Position numbers and translations under genes: made by a program
Notes under the pieces: generated by a model
What the model was told of the DNA's origin: nothing
What the model saw: only the letters and a program-made list of their open reading frames with translations
The model's database searches: none
Shown here: positions 6,958 through 15,868 of the stretch, piece by piece
Layout of the letters: every line of letters begins with the position of its first letter
How positions within the stretch are numbered: position 1 is the first letter of the stretch
Source: Treponema socranskii subsp. paredis ATCC 35535
Lineage (GTDB): Bacteria; Spirochaetota; Spirochaetia; Treponematales; Treponemataceae
Reading direction: 5' to 3'
Assembly: GCA_000413015.1 (NCBI GenBank)
Contig: KE332515.1
Span: forward strand, 1,073,930-1,137,929
Length of the DNA: 64,000 bases

Positions 6958-8085
6958 CTATGCGTCGAGTTTCATATCCCCGTCGCGGATCAAGCCGCGA
7001 GCGCGGAGTACCGCATAAAAAACGTATGCGAGTACGGCCGGGAAAATCACATCGACTGCGATTATCTTTAGGATTATAAGAGGGGCGCTCTCCGCTCCCT
7101 GCATCGCTTGAAAGGTCATGATCGGTCCGACAAGTCCGCTCGTTCCCATACCCGCTCCCGCAGGAAGCGTGCGCATCTTAAAGAGACACGACGCGAGGGG
7201 GCCGGTGATCGCCGAAGCGAGAGTCGGCGGAATCCATATAAAGGGGTTTTTGCAAATGTTCGGGATCTGCAGCATGGACGTTCCGAGTCCCTGCGCGAAA
7301 AAACCGTTAAAGCCGTTGTCGCGGAAGCTGATGACGGCAAAGCCTATCATCTGCGCACAGCAGCCCGCAGTCGCAGCTCCTCCCGCAATCCCCGTCATGC
7401 CGAGTATGATCGCGACGGCAGCGGAACTTATGGGCAGCGTCAAAATCATCCCCATAACGACGGAAAGCACGATGCCCATCCAAAAGGGTTCGAGTTCCGT
7501 CGCCTTCTGTATGCCGCTTCCGAGAGCTGCCGATGCGGATGCAAGAGCGGGCCCGAAGAGCAATGCGGCGGCGGCGCCTGCGATGACGGTTACGGCGGGT
7601 ACGACGACGATATCGATTTTAGTCTTTCCCGCGACGAGCCTTCCGCATTCGGCGCCGACTAAAGCCGCGGCAAAAGCGCCGAGCGGATCGCCCGGCCCCG
7701 CCAAAAGCACGCTTCCGTTTTCCGCGATAAAGGCCGACTGCCCTGCGCTCAAATAGGCGGCGCATTTTACGGAATACGCGCCGATCGTACCGGTGAGGAT
7801 GCTTCCGTACAAAGCAAGCTTCGGCGCACCGAGCGAATGCGCAACTCCGCACGCGATTCCGGCTCCCGTGAGTACGGTGAGCACTTGACCCGTGAGCTTA
7901 AAAAATCTTCCCGCATACGCAAGAGATGCATATACGCTCGTACCGCCTGCGCCGCCCAAAGCATCTGCGGACGGAAAAAATCCTCCGATCTGCTTTATAA
8001 TCAGTCCGATGATGAGCGTGGAAAAAAGGCCGAGCGACATTCCGCCGAACGCATCGACTACATACCGTTTGAAATACTTGTTCAT
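6958..8085 (-). CDS. PTS-type membrane subunit IIC / PfoR-like (PTS_EIIC_2)
   Basis: 375 residues, about ten transmembrane segments, very rich in Gly and Ala. It matches the PTS_EIIC_2 family, which includes Clostridium PfoR, once described as a regulator of perfringolysin. Members are membrane permease-like proteins; no EIIA or EIIB gene is next to it, so sugar phosphotransfer by this protein is not shown. The SD CGAGGTG precedes the ATG. A promoter lies 141-169 bp upstream, leaving a leader of about 130 nt of unknown content. Gene ends 131 bp from the NhaC start, so it is probably not in an operon with it. Confidence 0.8.
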   Translation of the reverse strand: MNKYFKRYVVDAFGGMSLGLFSTLIIGLIIKQIGGFFPSADALGGAGGTSVYASLAYAGRFFKLTGQVLTVLTGAGIACGVAHSLGAPKLALYGSILTGTIGAYSVKCAAYLSAGQSAFIAENGSVLLAGPGDPLGAFAAALVGAECGRLVAGKTKIDIVVVPAVTVIAGAAAALLFGPALASASAALGSGIQKATELEPFWMGIVLSVVMGMILTLPISSAAVAIILGMTGIAGGAATAGCCAQMIGFAVISFRDNGFNGFFAQGLGTSMLQIPNICKNPFIWIPPTLASAITGPLASCLFKMRTLPAGAGMGTSGLVGPIMTFQAMQGAESAPLIILKIIAVDVIFPAVLAYVFYAVLRARGLIRDGDMKLDA

Positions 8086-8225
8086 AGAACACCTCGAGGA
8101 AAAATAATAATTTCGGTAATTGATATACTTTGTCGATGCTGATACGCGGCGCGCCGTGGGCGCCGGTAATGCCGCCGCAAGGGATTCGGCTGTAGGCTAT
8201 CACAAACGTAACATCTGCGCTGAAA

Positions 8226-8254
8226 AGTATAACGCTTCTCCGCATAAACGGCAA
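8226..8254 (-). promoter_or_regulatory. Promoter upstream of the PTS-type IIC gene
   Basis: Minus strand TTGCCG (8249-8254), 17-nt spacer, TATACT (8226-8231). Transcription would begin near 8219. The rest of the 239-bp gap (8086-8324) shows GC-rich imperfect hairpins but no gene. Confidence 0.6.
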
Positions 8255-8324
8255 GCGGCATTTCGGGCAGGGGCGGCAAGGCGGCGCTTCGGCCGGATTT
8301 TTTCGTAAATGAATACTGTGCGAT

Positions 8325-9128
8325 TTACTGCAATATCATGCGGTCGCTCGTAAGCGCCGTCTTCTTTATGGCTCGGAAGCGCTGTACGATATCGTCCATC
8401 GTCAAATTCTTTTTTTCGTCTCCGGCTATGTCGAAGATGATTTCGCCTTTGTCCATCATGATAAGACGATTGCCGTAGTCGAGCGCGTGCTGCATATTGT
8501 GCGTCACCATCATCACGGTGAGATCGTAGGATTCCGCAAAGCGCTTCGTCAAATTCATAACGAGGGCGGCGTTCGAAGGATCGAGGGCTGCAGTGTGTTC
8601 GTCGAGCAAAAGAAGAGCCGGACGCGACATAACCGCCATGAGCAGCGTCAGCGCCTGACGCTGTCCGCCTGAAAACTGTTCGACATTGTCGGAAAGGCGC
8701 TCTTCAAGTCCCATGTTCAGCTGTTTGAGCTCGCTGCGGAAATATGAGCGAGTGCGGGCATTCAAGCCGATCTTCAAACCCTTCCAGCCTTTTTTGCTGC
8801 ATATCATCATATTGTCTTCAAGCGACATTTTCCCCGCAGTGCCGAGCAGAGGATCTTGAAAGATGCGCCCTATGTACAGTGCCCGTTTGTATTCTTCGTC
8901 TTTCGTGATGTCGCGCACGGAACCGTTCATCGAAAGCGAAATCGTTCCGGCAGTCGGAGAAAGGGTACCTGCGATGACATTGTACAGCGTCGACTTTCCC
9001 GCTCCGTTCGATCCGATCACCGTGATAAAATCGCCCTTATTGATCGTCAAATTGATATTTTTAAGCGCCGTGTTTTCGTCTGCGGTGCCGGGATTGAACG
9101 TTATCGCTATATTTCTCAATTCAATCAT
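8325..9128 (-). CDS. ABC transporter ATP-binding protein (TrpXYZ-like)
   Basis: 267 residues, one nucleotide-binding domain. Walker A GSNGAGKST at about 39-47, signature FSGGQRQ near 154-160, Walker B LLLLDEHTAALD near 172-183. It energises import through the permease encoded directly upstream; the two genes overlap by 4 bp (ATGA), a sign of translational coupling. The ATPase is of the type paired with BPD_transp_2 permeases such as the proposed tryptophan/tyrosine TrpXYZ systems. No binding-protein gene accompanies the pair, so the substrate is open. Confidence 0.9.
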   Translation of the reverse strand: MIELRNIAITFNPGTADENTALKNINLTINKGDFITVIGSNGAGKSTLYNVIAGTLSPTAGTISLSMNGSVRDITKDEEYKRALYIGRIFQDPLLGTAGKMSLEDNMMICSKKGWKGLKIGLNARTRSYFRSELKQLNMGLEERLSDNVEQFSGGQRQALTLLMAVMSRPALLLLDEHTAALDPSNAALVMNLTKRFAESYDLTVMMVTHNMQHALDYGNRLIMMDKGEIIFDIAGDEKKNLTMDDIVQRFRAIKKTALTSDRMILQ

Positions 9129-10057
9129 TGATCGCCTCCCGCTTTCGCCGGACGTAAAAGATGTGATTTAAGATTCGCCTTGCCTTTCAAATTGGATATG
9201 ACGAGGCACAAAATGATAAGTAAGCCGGTAACGAGTTTCAAATCGTTGCTCGTCAAGCCGATCCGGTAGCCGTAGCTTCTGCCTGCGAACATGAGCGCGC
9301 GGTATAAAATCGATCCGAGTAAAACGCGGAGCGTCTGCATCGAAATCTTATTCGAACGGATGATAAACTCTCCGAGCATGAGGGAGGCAAGCCCTCCGAC
9401 GATGACGCCCGTACCGCTTCCCACATCCGCAAAGCCGTTGTACATTGCGGCAAAGGCACCCGAAAGAGAAGCAAGTCCGTCGCCGAAAGACACGCCGATA
9501 CCGCGGAGTATTTTCGGATCGACACCCTGCGAAACGACCATCTGTTCGTTCGCTCCGAGCGCGCCCATCGTCAAGCCCATGTCGGTATGAAAAAAGAGAT
9601 CGAGGAGTCCTTTTAAGACGGCGACGAAAATTATTAAAAACAAAAGGATGCCGGCTTCCGGAGGAAGTGCGGGAAAGACGCGTTCCGTCCATGCGGCGCT
9701 CTTCGAAAACACCGTTTCGATGCGCAAAAACGATATGTTCGCACGGTTCGACATGACGCGGAGATTGATCGAATAAAGCATCGTCATGACGAGGATGCCC
9801 GCAAGCAGATCGGGTATGCGAAAGCGCGTATAGATGAGCGTTGTGACGAGCCCCGCAAAAGCGCCGCCGAAAAATGCGAGCGAAAGCGCGAAAACGGGCG
9901 GTATGCCGTGCAGCAAACACGCGGCAAGAATACAGCCGCCGAGCGGAAAAGCCCCGTCGACCGTCATATCGCAAAAATTGATAACTCGGAAAGACACGAA
10001 GACACCGAGCACCATGATGCCGTATATCAAGCCTTCGATTAAAATACCGTAAATCAT
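9125..10057 (-). CDS. ABC transporter permease, BPD_transp_2 family
   Basis: 310 residues from the chosen start MIYGILIEGL. A start 42 nt further upstream is open, but only the ATG at 10057 has an SD (AAGGGAG, 5-8 nt upstream). About eight transmembrane helices; the family also includes branched-chain amino acid permeases LivH/M, and this subgroup goes with TrpX-type lipoprotein binding proteins. It forms the channel for the ATPase encoded downstream. The expected binding protein is missing here and must be elsewhere if the system works as an importer. Confidence 0.88.
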   Translation of the reverse strand: MIYGILIEGLIYGIMVLGVFVSFRVINFCDMTVDGAFPLGGCILAACLLHGIPPVFALSLAFFGGAFAGLVTTLIYTRFRIPDLLAGILVMTMLYSINLRVMSNRANISFLRIETVFSKSAAWTERVFPALPPEAGILLFLIIFVAVLKGLLDLFFHTDMGLTMGALGANEQMVVSQGVDPKILRGIGVSFGDGLASLSGAFAAMYNGFADVGSGTGVIVGGLASLMLGEFIIRSNKISMQTLRVLLGSILYRALMFAGRSYGYRIGLTSNDLKLVTGLLIILCLVISNLKGKANLKSHLLRPAKAGGDQ

Positions 10058-10188
10058 GCAGACTCCCTTGTAACTATTGATAGTAATATTTTTTTTCATT
10101 TATGTGAATAGGCGGTAAATCGGAAACGGCAAGCGCAGATGCGTATCCGTTTTAATACAATCGCCGCCGTTTGACAAAAGGGGTTTTT

Positions 10189-10893
10189 ATGAAAACAAAA
10201 CACATCGTGTATTCTGCAGTACTTGCGGCTCTTGTATTTGCAGGATGTCAAACCGCATCTCAAAAGGGAGCGGCTCCTTACAAAATGACGACGGTTTCCG
10301 AAAAAAATGCCGTCTTCGAAGCGAAAATCGCTTATCCTCAGTTTGCGGGATTCGACGATCTCAATTCTCTTATCAAATCGCGCACGCTCGGCGCGTACAA
10401 CGATTTCAAATCGTCCGCACAAAAGACGCGGCGTGAACTCGAAAGCGCAAAGAACGCTTCCGCCGAAAAAATTCCGCCCTTTGAATACGCAGTCACCTGC
10501 GATTCTATCATCGTGAGCGACAAGTATATTTCGATGCTTTTTACGGCGTACCGCTATGAAGGAGGCGCGCACGGAGAAACGCTGCTCGACTCGATCACCT
10601 ACGACAAAGCGCTGAAAAAAGAAGTGTCGATCACGGAAGCGTCCGGCTTATCGGTCAAAGATATAGCAACGCAATGCAAAGATTATTTTATGAAGCGCTT
10701 AAGCTACGGCGGAAACGGCACCGAAGCGAAAAAAGCGCGCACGGACTGGATCGCCGAAGGCACCATCCCTGAAGCGGGCAATTACCAAACGTTCACGTAC
10801 GACGGTAAAACGCTCACCGTTTATTTCGAGCCCTATACGGTCGCGCCGTATTCCGAAGGCGTACAAAAAGTTACGATTTCAGCCGTGAGATAA
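10189..10893 (+). CDS. Lipoprotein with DUF3298 (RsiV-like) domain
   Basis: 234 residues from the ATG at 10189, which has AAAAGGGG upstream; an in-frame TTG 18 nt earlier is less likely. The signal peptide ends in VFAGC, Cys20, so this is a lipoprotein. The rest matches the DUF4163/DUF3298 pair also found as the extracytoplasmic part of anti-sigma factor RsiV, which binds lysozyme; here there is no transmembrane anti-sigma domain. The marker is YRYEGGAHGET (about 122-132). The function is unknown; binding of a muramidase or glycan is only a family-based guess. It is divergent from the ABC permease and closed by a strong terminator. Confidence 0.75.
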   Translation: MKTKHIVYSAVLAALVFAGCQTASQKGAAPYKMTTVSEKNAVFEAKIAYPQFAGFDDLNSLIKSRTLGAYNDFKSSAQKTRRELESAKNASAEKIPPFEYAVTCDSIIVSDKYISMLFTAYRYEGGAHGETLLDSITYDKALKKEVSITEASGLSVKDIATQCKDYFMKRLSYGGNGTEAKKARTDWIAEGTIPEAGNYQTFTYDGKTLTVYFEPYTVAPYSEGVQKVTISAVR

Positions 10894-10925
10894 AACCGTC
10901 CGACGCAATTTATTAATAATTTCGG

Positions 10926-10950
10926 CCGCCGCGCACTGCGGCGGTTTTTT
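10926..10950 (+). terminator. Intrinsic terminator after the DUF3298 lipoprotein
   Basis: CCGCCGC (10926-10932), 5-nt loop, GCGGCGG (10938-10944), then six T. It lies between two convergent genes and just touches the end of the MATE gene. Confidence 0.9.
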
Positions 10951-12343
10951 ATATGACGCGCTTTCCTTTCCATTTGCCGCTTCGGAAGCGGTACACAAAG
11001 CACGACGAGCGCACGATCCAATCGAGTATCATCGCAAACCAAACTCCGAGCGCGCCGAACGAAGGGGGCCAGCCGAATCTCGACATAAGGCCGAACATAT
11101 TCGTCCGATCGAGTACGTAGCTCATACCGATTCGTACCGCCCACATCGAAATCATCGAAACGATCATCGTAAACACGGCGTCTCCCGCAGCGCGGAGCGA
11201 ATTCGGAAAGGTAAAGGATACGGGCCAAATGAGCATGGCGCACACGCCGTGCAAAAGCGTCATATACCATGCAAGGCGCGTCGTTTCGGCTGAAAGCGCA
11301 TACAGACGCAAAAGGGAGCGCGCACATAAAAGAAACGGAATATTCAACACGGCAATCGAAGCGAATGCGAGCGCGAGCAGTTTTTTCGTATAGTATTCGG
11401 CCTGTTCCGTTTTTCCCGCACCGATACACTGGCCGACCACCGTCAGCATGGCAAGGCTCATTGCGGAACCCGGCAGCGTTTCGAACGAAGAAAGCGTATT
11501 CGCCGCGGCGTTTGCGGCGATCGCCGTAGTGCCGTACGTTGCGATGAGGGAAAGCACAAGTATCTTTCCGATTTGGAACATGCTGTTTTCAAGTCCGTTC
11601 GGGACTCCGATCGAGAGGATGCGTTTGATGATCCCTCCGTCGAATTCGAAACGGAATATGCCGCGTATCGAAACGGCCGGTTGTCCGTTGTATGTTCCGC
11701 CCTTGTACAAAAGCGCGAGCAAAACGACGGCCGCCGCCGTGCGCGACACGAGCGTCGGAAACGCCACTCCTTCGACACCGCATCGAAAGCCGTAGAGCAG
11801 GATCGCATTGCCGCCGATATTCAATACATTGATCAGCAGAGAGATGAACATCGACACGCGGGAATTACCCTGAGCGCGGAACAGCGCCGCGCACGCGTTG
11901 TACAAACCGATCGAAGGGAGCGCAAAAATCGTAATAAAAAAATACGTGCGGGAAGCGTTCATAACGCCGTCATCGATACTGCCGAATAAAAACGAAAGGA
12001 GCTGACGGTTAAACGCGAGACAGAGCGTCAAAACGGCAAGAGAGGCGGCGACGATCGTATAAAGAAGCTGCTTTGCGGTTTTGGATGCCATATCGTGAGC
12101 ACCGTGCCCGATATACTGAGAGGCGACGACGGCGCCTCCCGTACCGAGGGCTGCAAAGAGCTGGACGAGCAATACGTTCAGGGAATCTACGAGCGAGACG
12201 CCCGATACCGCTTCTTCGCCGAGCGTCGACACCATAACGATATCGGCCATGCCGAGGAATATCGAAAGGAGCTGTTCGACGATGAGCGGCAAAATGAGAC
12301 GCCGCAAATCTTTCGGCGAAAACAACAAAGGCGTATCAGACAT
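10949..12343 (-). CDS. MATE family efflux transporter
   Basis: 464 residues, twelve predicted membrane segments in two homologous halves, typical for MATE multidrug/sodium antiporters. The N-terminal half contains the repeated-type motif GTGGAVVASQYIG (about 62-74), and the C-terminal half AAANTLSSFETLPG and VGQCIGAGK. It shares only family-level similarity with the MATE gene at 27576. There is no clear SD before the ATG; an AT-rich stretch ending 3-8 nt upstream might be a -10 region, so this could be another short-leader gene. Substrate unknown. Confidence 0.9.
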   Translation of the reverse strand: MSDTPLLFSPKDLRRLILPLIVEQLLSIFLGMADIVMVSTLGEEAVSGVSLVDSLNVLLVQLFAALGTGGAVVASQYIGHGAHDMASKTAKQLLYTIVAASLAVLTLCLAFNRQLLSFLFGSIDDGVMNASRTYFFITIFALPSIGLYNACAALFRAQGNSRVSMFISLLINVLNIGGNAILLYGFRCGVEGVAFPTLVSRTAAAVVLLALLYKGGTYNGQPAVSIRGIFRFEFDGGIIKRILSIGVPNGLENSMFQIGKILVLSLIATYGTTAIAANAAANTLSSFETLPGSAMSLAMLTVVGQCIGAGKTEQAEYYTKKLLALAFASIAVLNIPFLLCARSLLRLYALSAETTRLAWYMTLLHGVCAMLIWPVSFTFPNSLRAAGDAVFTMIVSMISMWAVRIGMSYVLDRTNMFGLMSRFGWPPSFGALGVWFAMILDWIVRSSCFVYRFRSGKWKGKRVI

Positions 12344-12402
12344 AAGATTAATAATTATTCGGACACCGCTGAAAATCCAACCGTTTTCTCAAAAGCGCCC
12401 GT

Positions 12403-13125
12403 TTACAAAACCGATTTTAGAAACTGCTGCAGCCGTTCGCACTTCGGCCGGTTGAAAATATCGTCAGGGGTTCCCGATTCCGCAATGATGCCTCCGTCCA
12501 TAAAGAGCACACGCGTAGCGACTTCCCGCGCAAATCCCATTTCGTGCGAAACGACGACCATCGTCATGCCTTCTTCGGCAAGCCCTTTCATGAGGTTGAG
12601 CACTTCGCCGACCATTTCGGGATCGAGCGCGCTTGTCGGTTCGTCAAAGAGCATCACGTCGGGATTCATCGCGAGCGAGCGTACGATTGCGATACGCTGT
12701 TTTTGCCCGCCGGATAATTTCGACGGATAAGTAAAAGCTTTATCGGCAAGACCGATTCTTGCGAGGAGTTTCATCGCGTTCGCTTCGGCTTCGCTCTTCG
12801 TTTGCCGCTTGAGCGTGACGGGTGCGAGCGTGATGTTCTGCAAAACGGTCAAGTGCGGAAAAAGATTGAAGTGCTGAAATACCATGCCCATCTTTGCGCG
12901 CAGTTCGTCGACGTTCGCCTTTTCGGCGGTTATATCGACGCCGTTAAAAAAAATGCGGCCGGCATCCGGACGTTCGAGGAGATTGAGGCAGCGTAAAAAC
13001 GTACTCTTGCCCGCACCCGAAGGCCCGATGATGACGATCTTTTCGCCTTTAACGATCGTTTCCGAAATATCGTTTAGAACGGCTTCTCCTCCGAATTTTT
13101 TTATTAAGTTTTTAACTTCGATCAC
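12403..13125 (-). CDS. Polar amino acid ABC transporter ATP-binding protein (GlnQ type)
   Basis: 240 residues. Walker [10 protein letters not shown] (34-42), signature LSGGQKQR (about 135-142), Walker [14 protein letters not shown] (about 155-167), H-loop VVSHEM. It is the ATPase of a polar amino acid importer. It overlaps the permease gene by 14 bp and is the last of three genes transcribed from 14627 downwards. Confidence 0.95.
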   Translation of the reverse strand: MIEVKNLIKKFGGEAVLNDISETIVKGEKIVIIGPSGAGKSTFLRCLNLLERPDAGRIFFNGVDITAEKANVDELRAKMGMVFQHFNLFPHLTVLQNITLAPVTLKRQTKSEAEANAMKLLARIGLADKAFTYPSKLSGGQKQRIAIVRSLAMNPDVMLFDEPTSALDPEMVGEVLNLMKGLAEEGMTMVVVSHEMGFAREVATRVLFMDGGIIAESGTPDDIFNRPKCERLQQFLKSVL

Positions 13126-13783
13126 TGCGCGCCATCCTTCTCTCGAAAATCGAAAACAGTTTTGTCAATCCGACCGTAAGGCAGAGATAAACCGCCGCAC
13201 ACGACAAAAGCGGAAGCCATGCGTTGTACGTAGCGTTGCGGATATTGTCGCAGGCTTTTTGCAGATCGACTACCGCGATAAAACTCGCAACCGACGTTTC
13301 TTTGATAAGGGCGATAAACTCGCTCGTATACGTCGGAATGATGACGCGGAACGCCTGCGGCATAACGATTTTAACAAGCGTCTGCCTCCACGAAAGACCG
13401 AGCGAGCGCCCCGCTTCCGTCTGTCCCGCATCGACTCCTTGAATGCCTGCGCGGAAGATTTCCGTACAATATGCGCCGGAATTGATACCGAAGGCAATGA
13501 TCGCGACAAGAACCGCATTGCTCATGCCGATCGGAGAAAAGATTACAAAATAGAAAATCATCAGCTGCGTCGCCATCGGTATACCGCGTATGACCGTCGT
13601 ATAAATTTGCGAAATCTTTTGCAGCACTTTGTTTTTTGAAATCTTAAAAAGGGCGAATGTGCAGCCGAGCACCGAACCGATGAGGACGGCGCAAATCGCA
13701 ATGAGCAGCGTCGTGCCGAGCCCGTAAAATATGAGCTTCCAGCGCATATTCGCAATCATCGTGTCATAGAACATTTGAAACAC
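13112..13783 (-). CDS. Polar amino acid ABC transporter permease (HisM/GlnP type)
   Basis: 223 residues, five predicted transmembrane helices and the EAA loop ([14 protein letters not shown], about 141-154). It belongs to the His/Glu/Gln/Arg permease family and probably acts as a homodimer, because a second permease gene is absent. It lies 70 bp after the binding protein gene; that gap has a short imperfect hairpin (around 13815-13830), perhaps a 3' end that protects the more abundant binding-protein mRNA. Confidence 0.93.
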   Translation of the reverse strand: MFQMFYDTMIANMRWKLIFYGLGTTLLIAICAVLIGSVLGCTFALFKISKNKVLQKISQIYTTVIRGIPMATQLMIFYFVIFSPIGMSNAVLVAIIAFGINSGAYCTEIFRAGIQGVDAGQTEAGRSLGLSWRQTLVKIVMPQAFRVIIPTYTSEFIALIKETSVASFIAVVDLQKACDNIRNATYNAWLPLLSCAAVYLCLTVGLTKLFSIFERRMARSDRS

Positions 13784-13853
13784 AATCCGCTCCTCTTAAA
13801 ACCGCTTCGAACCGAACGCAGCGTCCGGCTCAAAAGCATCGTAGATTGATTAA

Positions 13854-14627
13854 TTATTTTCGAACGATGATGACCTGATTCGACGAATAGTACGGTTCGG
13901 AAAAATCGACGTTCTTTCTGCGCTCGTCGGTCGCGGTCATACCCGCCGCAATAAAATCGATCGCATCCGACTGAAGCGCCGCGATCAATCCGTCGAAAGC
14001 CATATCGACGACTTGCAGTTTTTTTCCGAAGTCGCGTGCAACCATCTGACTCATCGTCACGTCGAAGCCGACGGGATCCGTGCCTTCGATATATTCAAAC
14101 GGGGGGAAAGCCGCATTGGTTCCCATTTTAATAATTTCACTTCCGTTCGACGGGACTGCTTCGGGAACGACGATGGCGCCGTCGGCAGGCATAAACGCGT
14201 TCACGAGTTTTTCATAGGTTCCGTCCGCTTTCATCGCGGAAATCGTTTTGTTGATCGAATCGAGCAAAGCGGTATTTCCTTTTTTTACGGCGATCGCATA
14301 TTCTTCGGCTGCAAAGCGGATGTCGAGTACCTTTAAATCGGGGTTTCGCTTTACGATTTCTTTTGCAGGCAGTTCGTCGAGAACTATCGCGTCGATCGCG
14401 CCGTTTTTCAAATCGAGAGCCGCATCCATACCCGTCTTAAACGATTTCAGCGTCGCGCCTTTTACGTTTTCCTGAACATAGATTTCACCCGTTGTTCCTG
14501 CCTGGCATCCGATTTTTTTGCCGTTCAGATCTTCCGCCGAAGCGATGTTCACCTGCGCTTTTTTCGAACACGAAAGTACGCCGAATAACGCGAGCGCGGC
14601 AAAAACCGCAAACATAATCCTTTTCAT
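13854..14627 (-). CDS. Amino-acid-binding lipoprotein (SBP_bac_3) with circularly permuted lobes
   Basis: 257 residues; signal peptide ends GVLSC, Cys20, so a lipid-anchored periplasmic binding protein for the ABC transporter below. The order of the family's halves is reversed. Residues 31-148 (AEDLNGKKIGCQAGTTGEIY to YEKLVNAFM) correspond to what is normally the second half, after the hinge. Residues 164-257, beginning SEIIKMGTNAAFPPFEY and ending DFSEPYYSSNQVIIVRK, correspond to the usual first half, with its ligand-binding TATDERR...VDFS segment. The two are joined by a short linker with IVVPEAVPSNG. The old termini are thus linked and the new termini lie at the hinge crossing. No frameshift or internal start is needed. 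The start has SD AGGAGG. Likely ligand: a polar amino acid. Confidence 0.92.
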   Translation of the reverse strand: MKRIMFAVFAALALFGVLSCSKKAQVNIASAEDLNGKKIGCQAGTTGEIYVQENVKGATLKSFKTGMDAALDLKNGAIDAIVLDELPAKEIVKRNPDLKVLDIRFAAEEYAIAVKKGNTALLDSINKTISAMKADGTYEKLVNAFMPADGAIVVPEAVPSNGSEIIKMGTNAAFPPFEYIEGTDPVGFDVTMSQMVARDFGKKLQVVDMAFDGLIAALQSDAIDFIAAGMTATDERRKNVDFSEPYYSSNQVIIVRK

Positions 14628-14639
14628 ATTGTATTCCTC

Positions 14640-14689
14640 CTGTTGGAAAAAACAAAAAGGGACAAAAGACTGCGTACGCAGTTTTGTCC
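14640..14689 (-). promoter_or_regulatory. Terminator-like hairpin at the start of the amino-acid ABC operon (possible attenuator)
   Basis: GGACAAAA (14660-14667) pairs with TTTTGTCC (14682-14689), with an inner palindrome CTGCGTACGCAG (14670-14681) and a 2-nt bulge. On the minus strand it is followed by CTTTTTGTTTTTT. It begins about 3 nt after the predicted transcription start and ends about 30 nt before the SD. Confidence 0.65.
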
Positions 14690-14698
14690 GCCTGCGAA

Positions 14699-14727
14699 AG
14701 TATAAAATTTGGCATACAAAATGTCAA
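14699..14727 (-). promoter_or_regulatory. Promoter of the amino-acid ABC operon
   Basis: Consensus TTGACA (14722-14727), 17-nt spacer, TATACT (14699-14704), start near 14692. It drives the three genes 14627 to 12403. Confidence 0.85.
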
Positions 14728-14730
14728 CGT

Positions 14731-14791
14731 TTAAACGAGCCGCTGAAATGGCGCGGCTCGTTTAACTTCGAGTTTTCATAAAGAAAACTCG
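14731..14791 (-). terminator. Two perfect hairpins after the EamA gene
   Basis: TTAAACGAGCCGC (14731-14743) pairs perfectly with GCGGCTCGTTTAA (14753-14765), 13 bp. CGAGTTTTC (14769-14777) pairs with GAAAACTCG (14783-14791), 9 bp. They lie between the end of the glgP-EamA unit and the promoter of the ABC operon. The remaining stretch 14792-14965 is GC-rich low-complexity sequence with repeated GAGCG words and no gene. Confidence 0.65.
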
Positions 14792-14965
14792 CGGATATAC
14801 GTGTGCGCGCACGCGCACTTCCTGCAATGCCGCCTACGCCCGACCGGAGCGGTGCCGCAGGCAGCCACCGGAGCGAGCGTAAGCGAGCGAGGAGGCCGAG
14901 CGCGAGTGAGCCGCGGAGGGCGGGATCGCACATAGGTGCCGTCCGTAAACCGCTGCGATCCTGTT

Positions 14966-15868
14966 TTATCGTGCCGTTTTCGATCCGAAATCGAATTTCG
15001 TTTCGGCGAGGATGACGGCAAAAAAGATGAGAATGCAGCCTGCGGTCATGCGCGAAGTCAAACGCTCGTGCAAAAGGACGGTACTGAACAGCACGCCGAA
15101 CACCGATTCGAACGAAAGGAGGAGAGCGGCAAAAGAGGAGCGGACGTATTTTAAGCCGACGTTCTGCAGCGCAAAGGAAATCATCGTGCTGAAAAGACCG
15201 AGGTAGAGCATCGAAACGATAACGCGCGTATTTTTTACGGCTGCAGCCGGAAAGGCGCCATCAAAGAAAAAGGCTGCGGTCCAGGAAAAGACGGCGGCAA
15301 AAAAGAACTGCAAAACGGTGAGCACGATCGGATCGTGACGGGCATTGCATTCGGCCGTATAGAGAATGTGCAGCGCGTAAAAAACGCCGCAGCCGAGCGT
15401 AAGGGCGTCGCCGAAATTGATCGAAAGGAGCGATGATTCGCTTTTTGAAAGCGCGAGCAAACCGATGCCCAAAAGCGAAATCGCGGCGGCGGCAAAGACG
15501 TGTCCGCCCGGAAATTTTTTATAAAGCGGCCAGCCGAAAAGCGGCACGAGCATTACGTACACGGTCGTGAGAAATGCGTTTTTTCCGGCGGTCGTGTAAT
15601 CGCAGCCGACCGTCTGCAGCGCGTAGGCAAAAAACAACAGAGCGCCGAGGATCGCCCCGCGCTTCCAATACGAAGCATCGATCAGTTTGAGAGAGCGCAC
15701 GAAGATAAGGGCGAGGGCCGCCGCCGCGATCGAAAAACGAAAAGCGAGCATATAGATCGCGCCGATATAGTCGAGGCTGTCTTTTACGACGACGAACGCA
15801 AATCCCCAAATGCACGCTGCAAGGAGCAGCCCTGCTCCCGCAAAAAACGATACGCGCTTTTCGTTCAT
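14966..15868 (-). CDS. EamA/DMT family transporter
   Basis: 300 residues, ten transmembrane helices in two EamA repeats, the standard size for drug/metabolite transporters. The N-terminal motif ACIWGFAFVVVKDSLDYIGA and the C-terminal SFESVFGVLFSTVLLHERLT are typical. Its start codon overlaps the stop of glgP by 4 bp (ATGA), so it is translated from the same mRNA. The substrate is unknown; co-expression with glycogen phosphorylase suggests a metabolite linked to sugar metabolism, but this is inference. Confidence 0.9.
   Translation of the reverse strand: MNEKRVSFFAGAGLLLAACIWGFAFVVVKDSLDYIGAIYMLAFRFSIAAAALALIFVRSLKLIDASYWKRGAILGALLFFAYALQTVGCDYTTAGKNAFLTTVYVMLVPLFGWPLYKKFPGGHVFAAAAISLLGIGLLALSKSESSLLSINFGDALTLGCGVFYALHILYTAECNARHDPIVLTVLQFFFAAVFSWTAAFFFDGAFPAAAVKNTRVIVSMLYLGLFSTMISFALQNVGLKYVRSSFAALLLSFESVFGVLFSTVLLHERLTSRMTAGCILIFFAVILAETKFDFGSKTAR

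Noticed and set aside
8086-8324. Riboswitch in the leader of the PTS-type IIC gene
   Set aside because: GC-rich hairpins are present but no consensus core of a known riboswitch class was seen.
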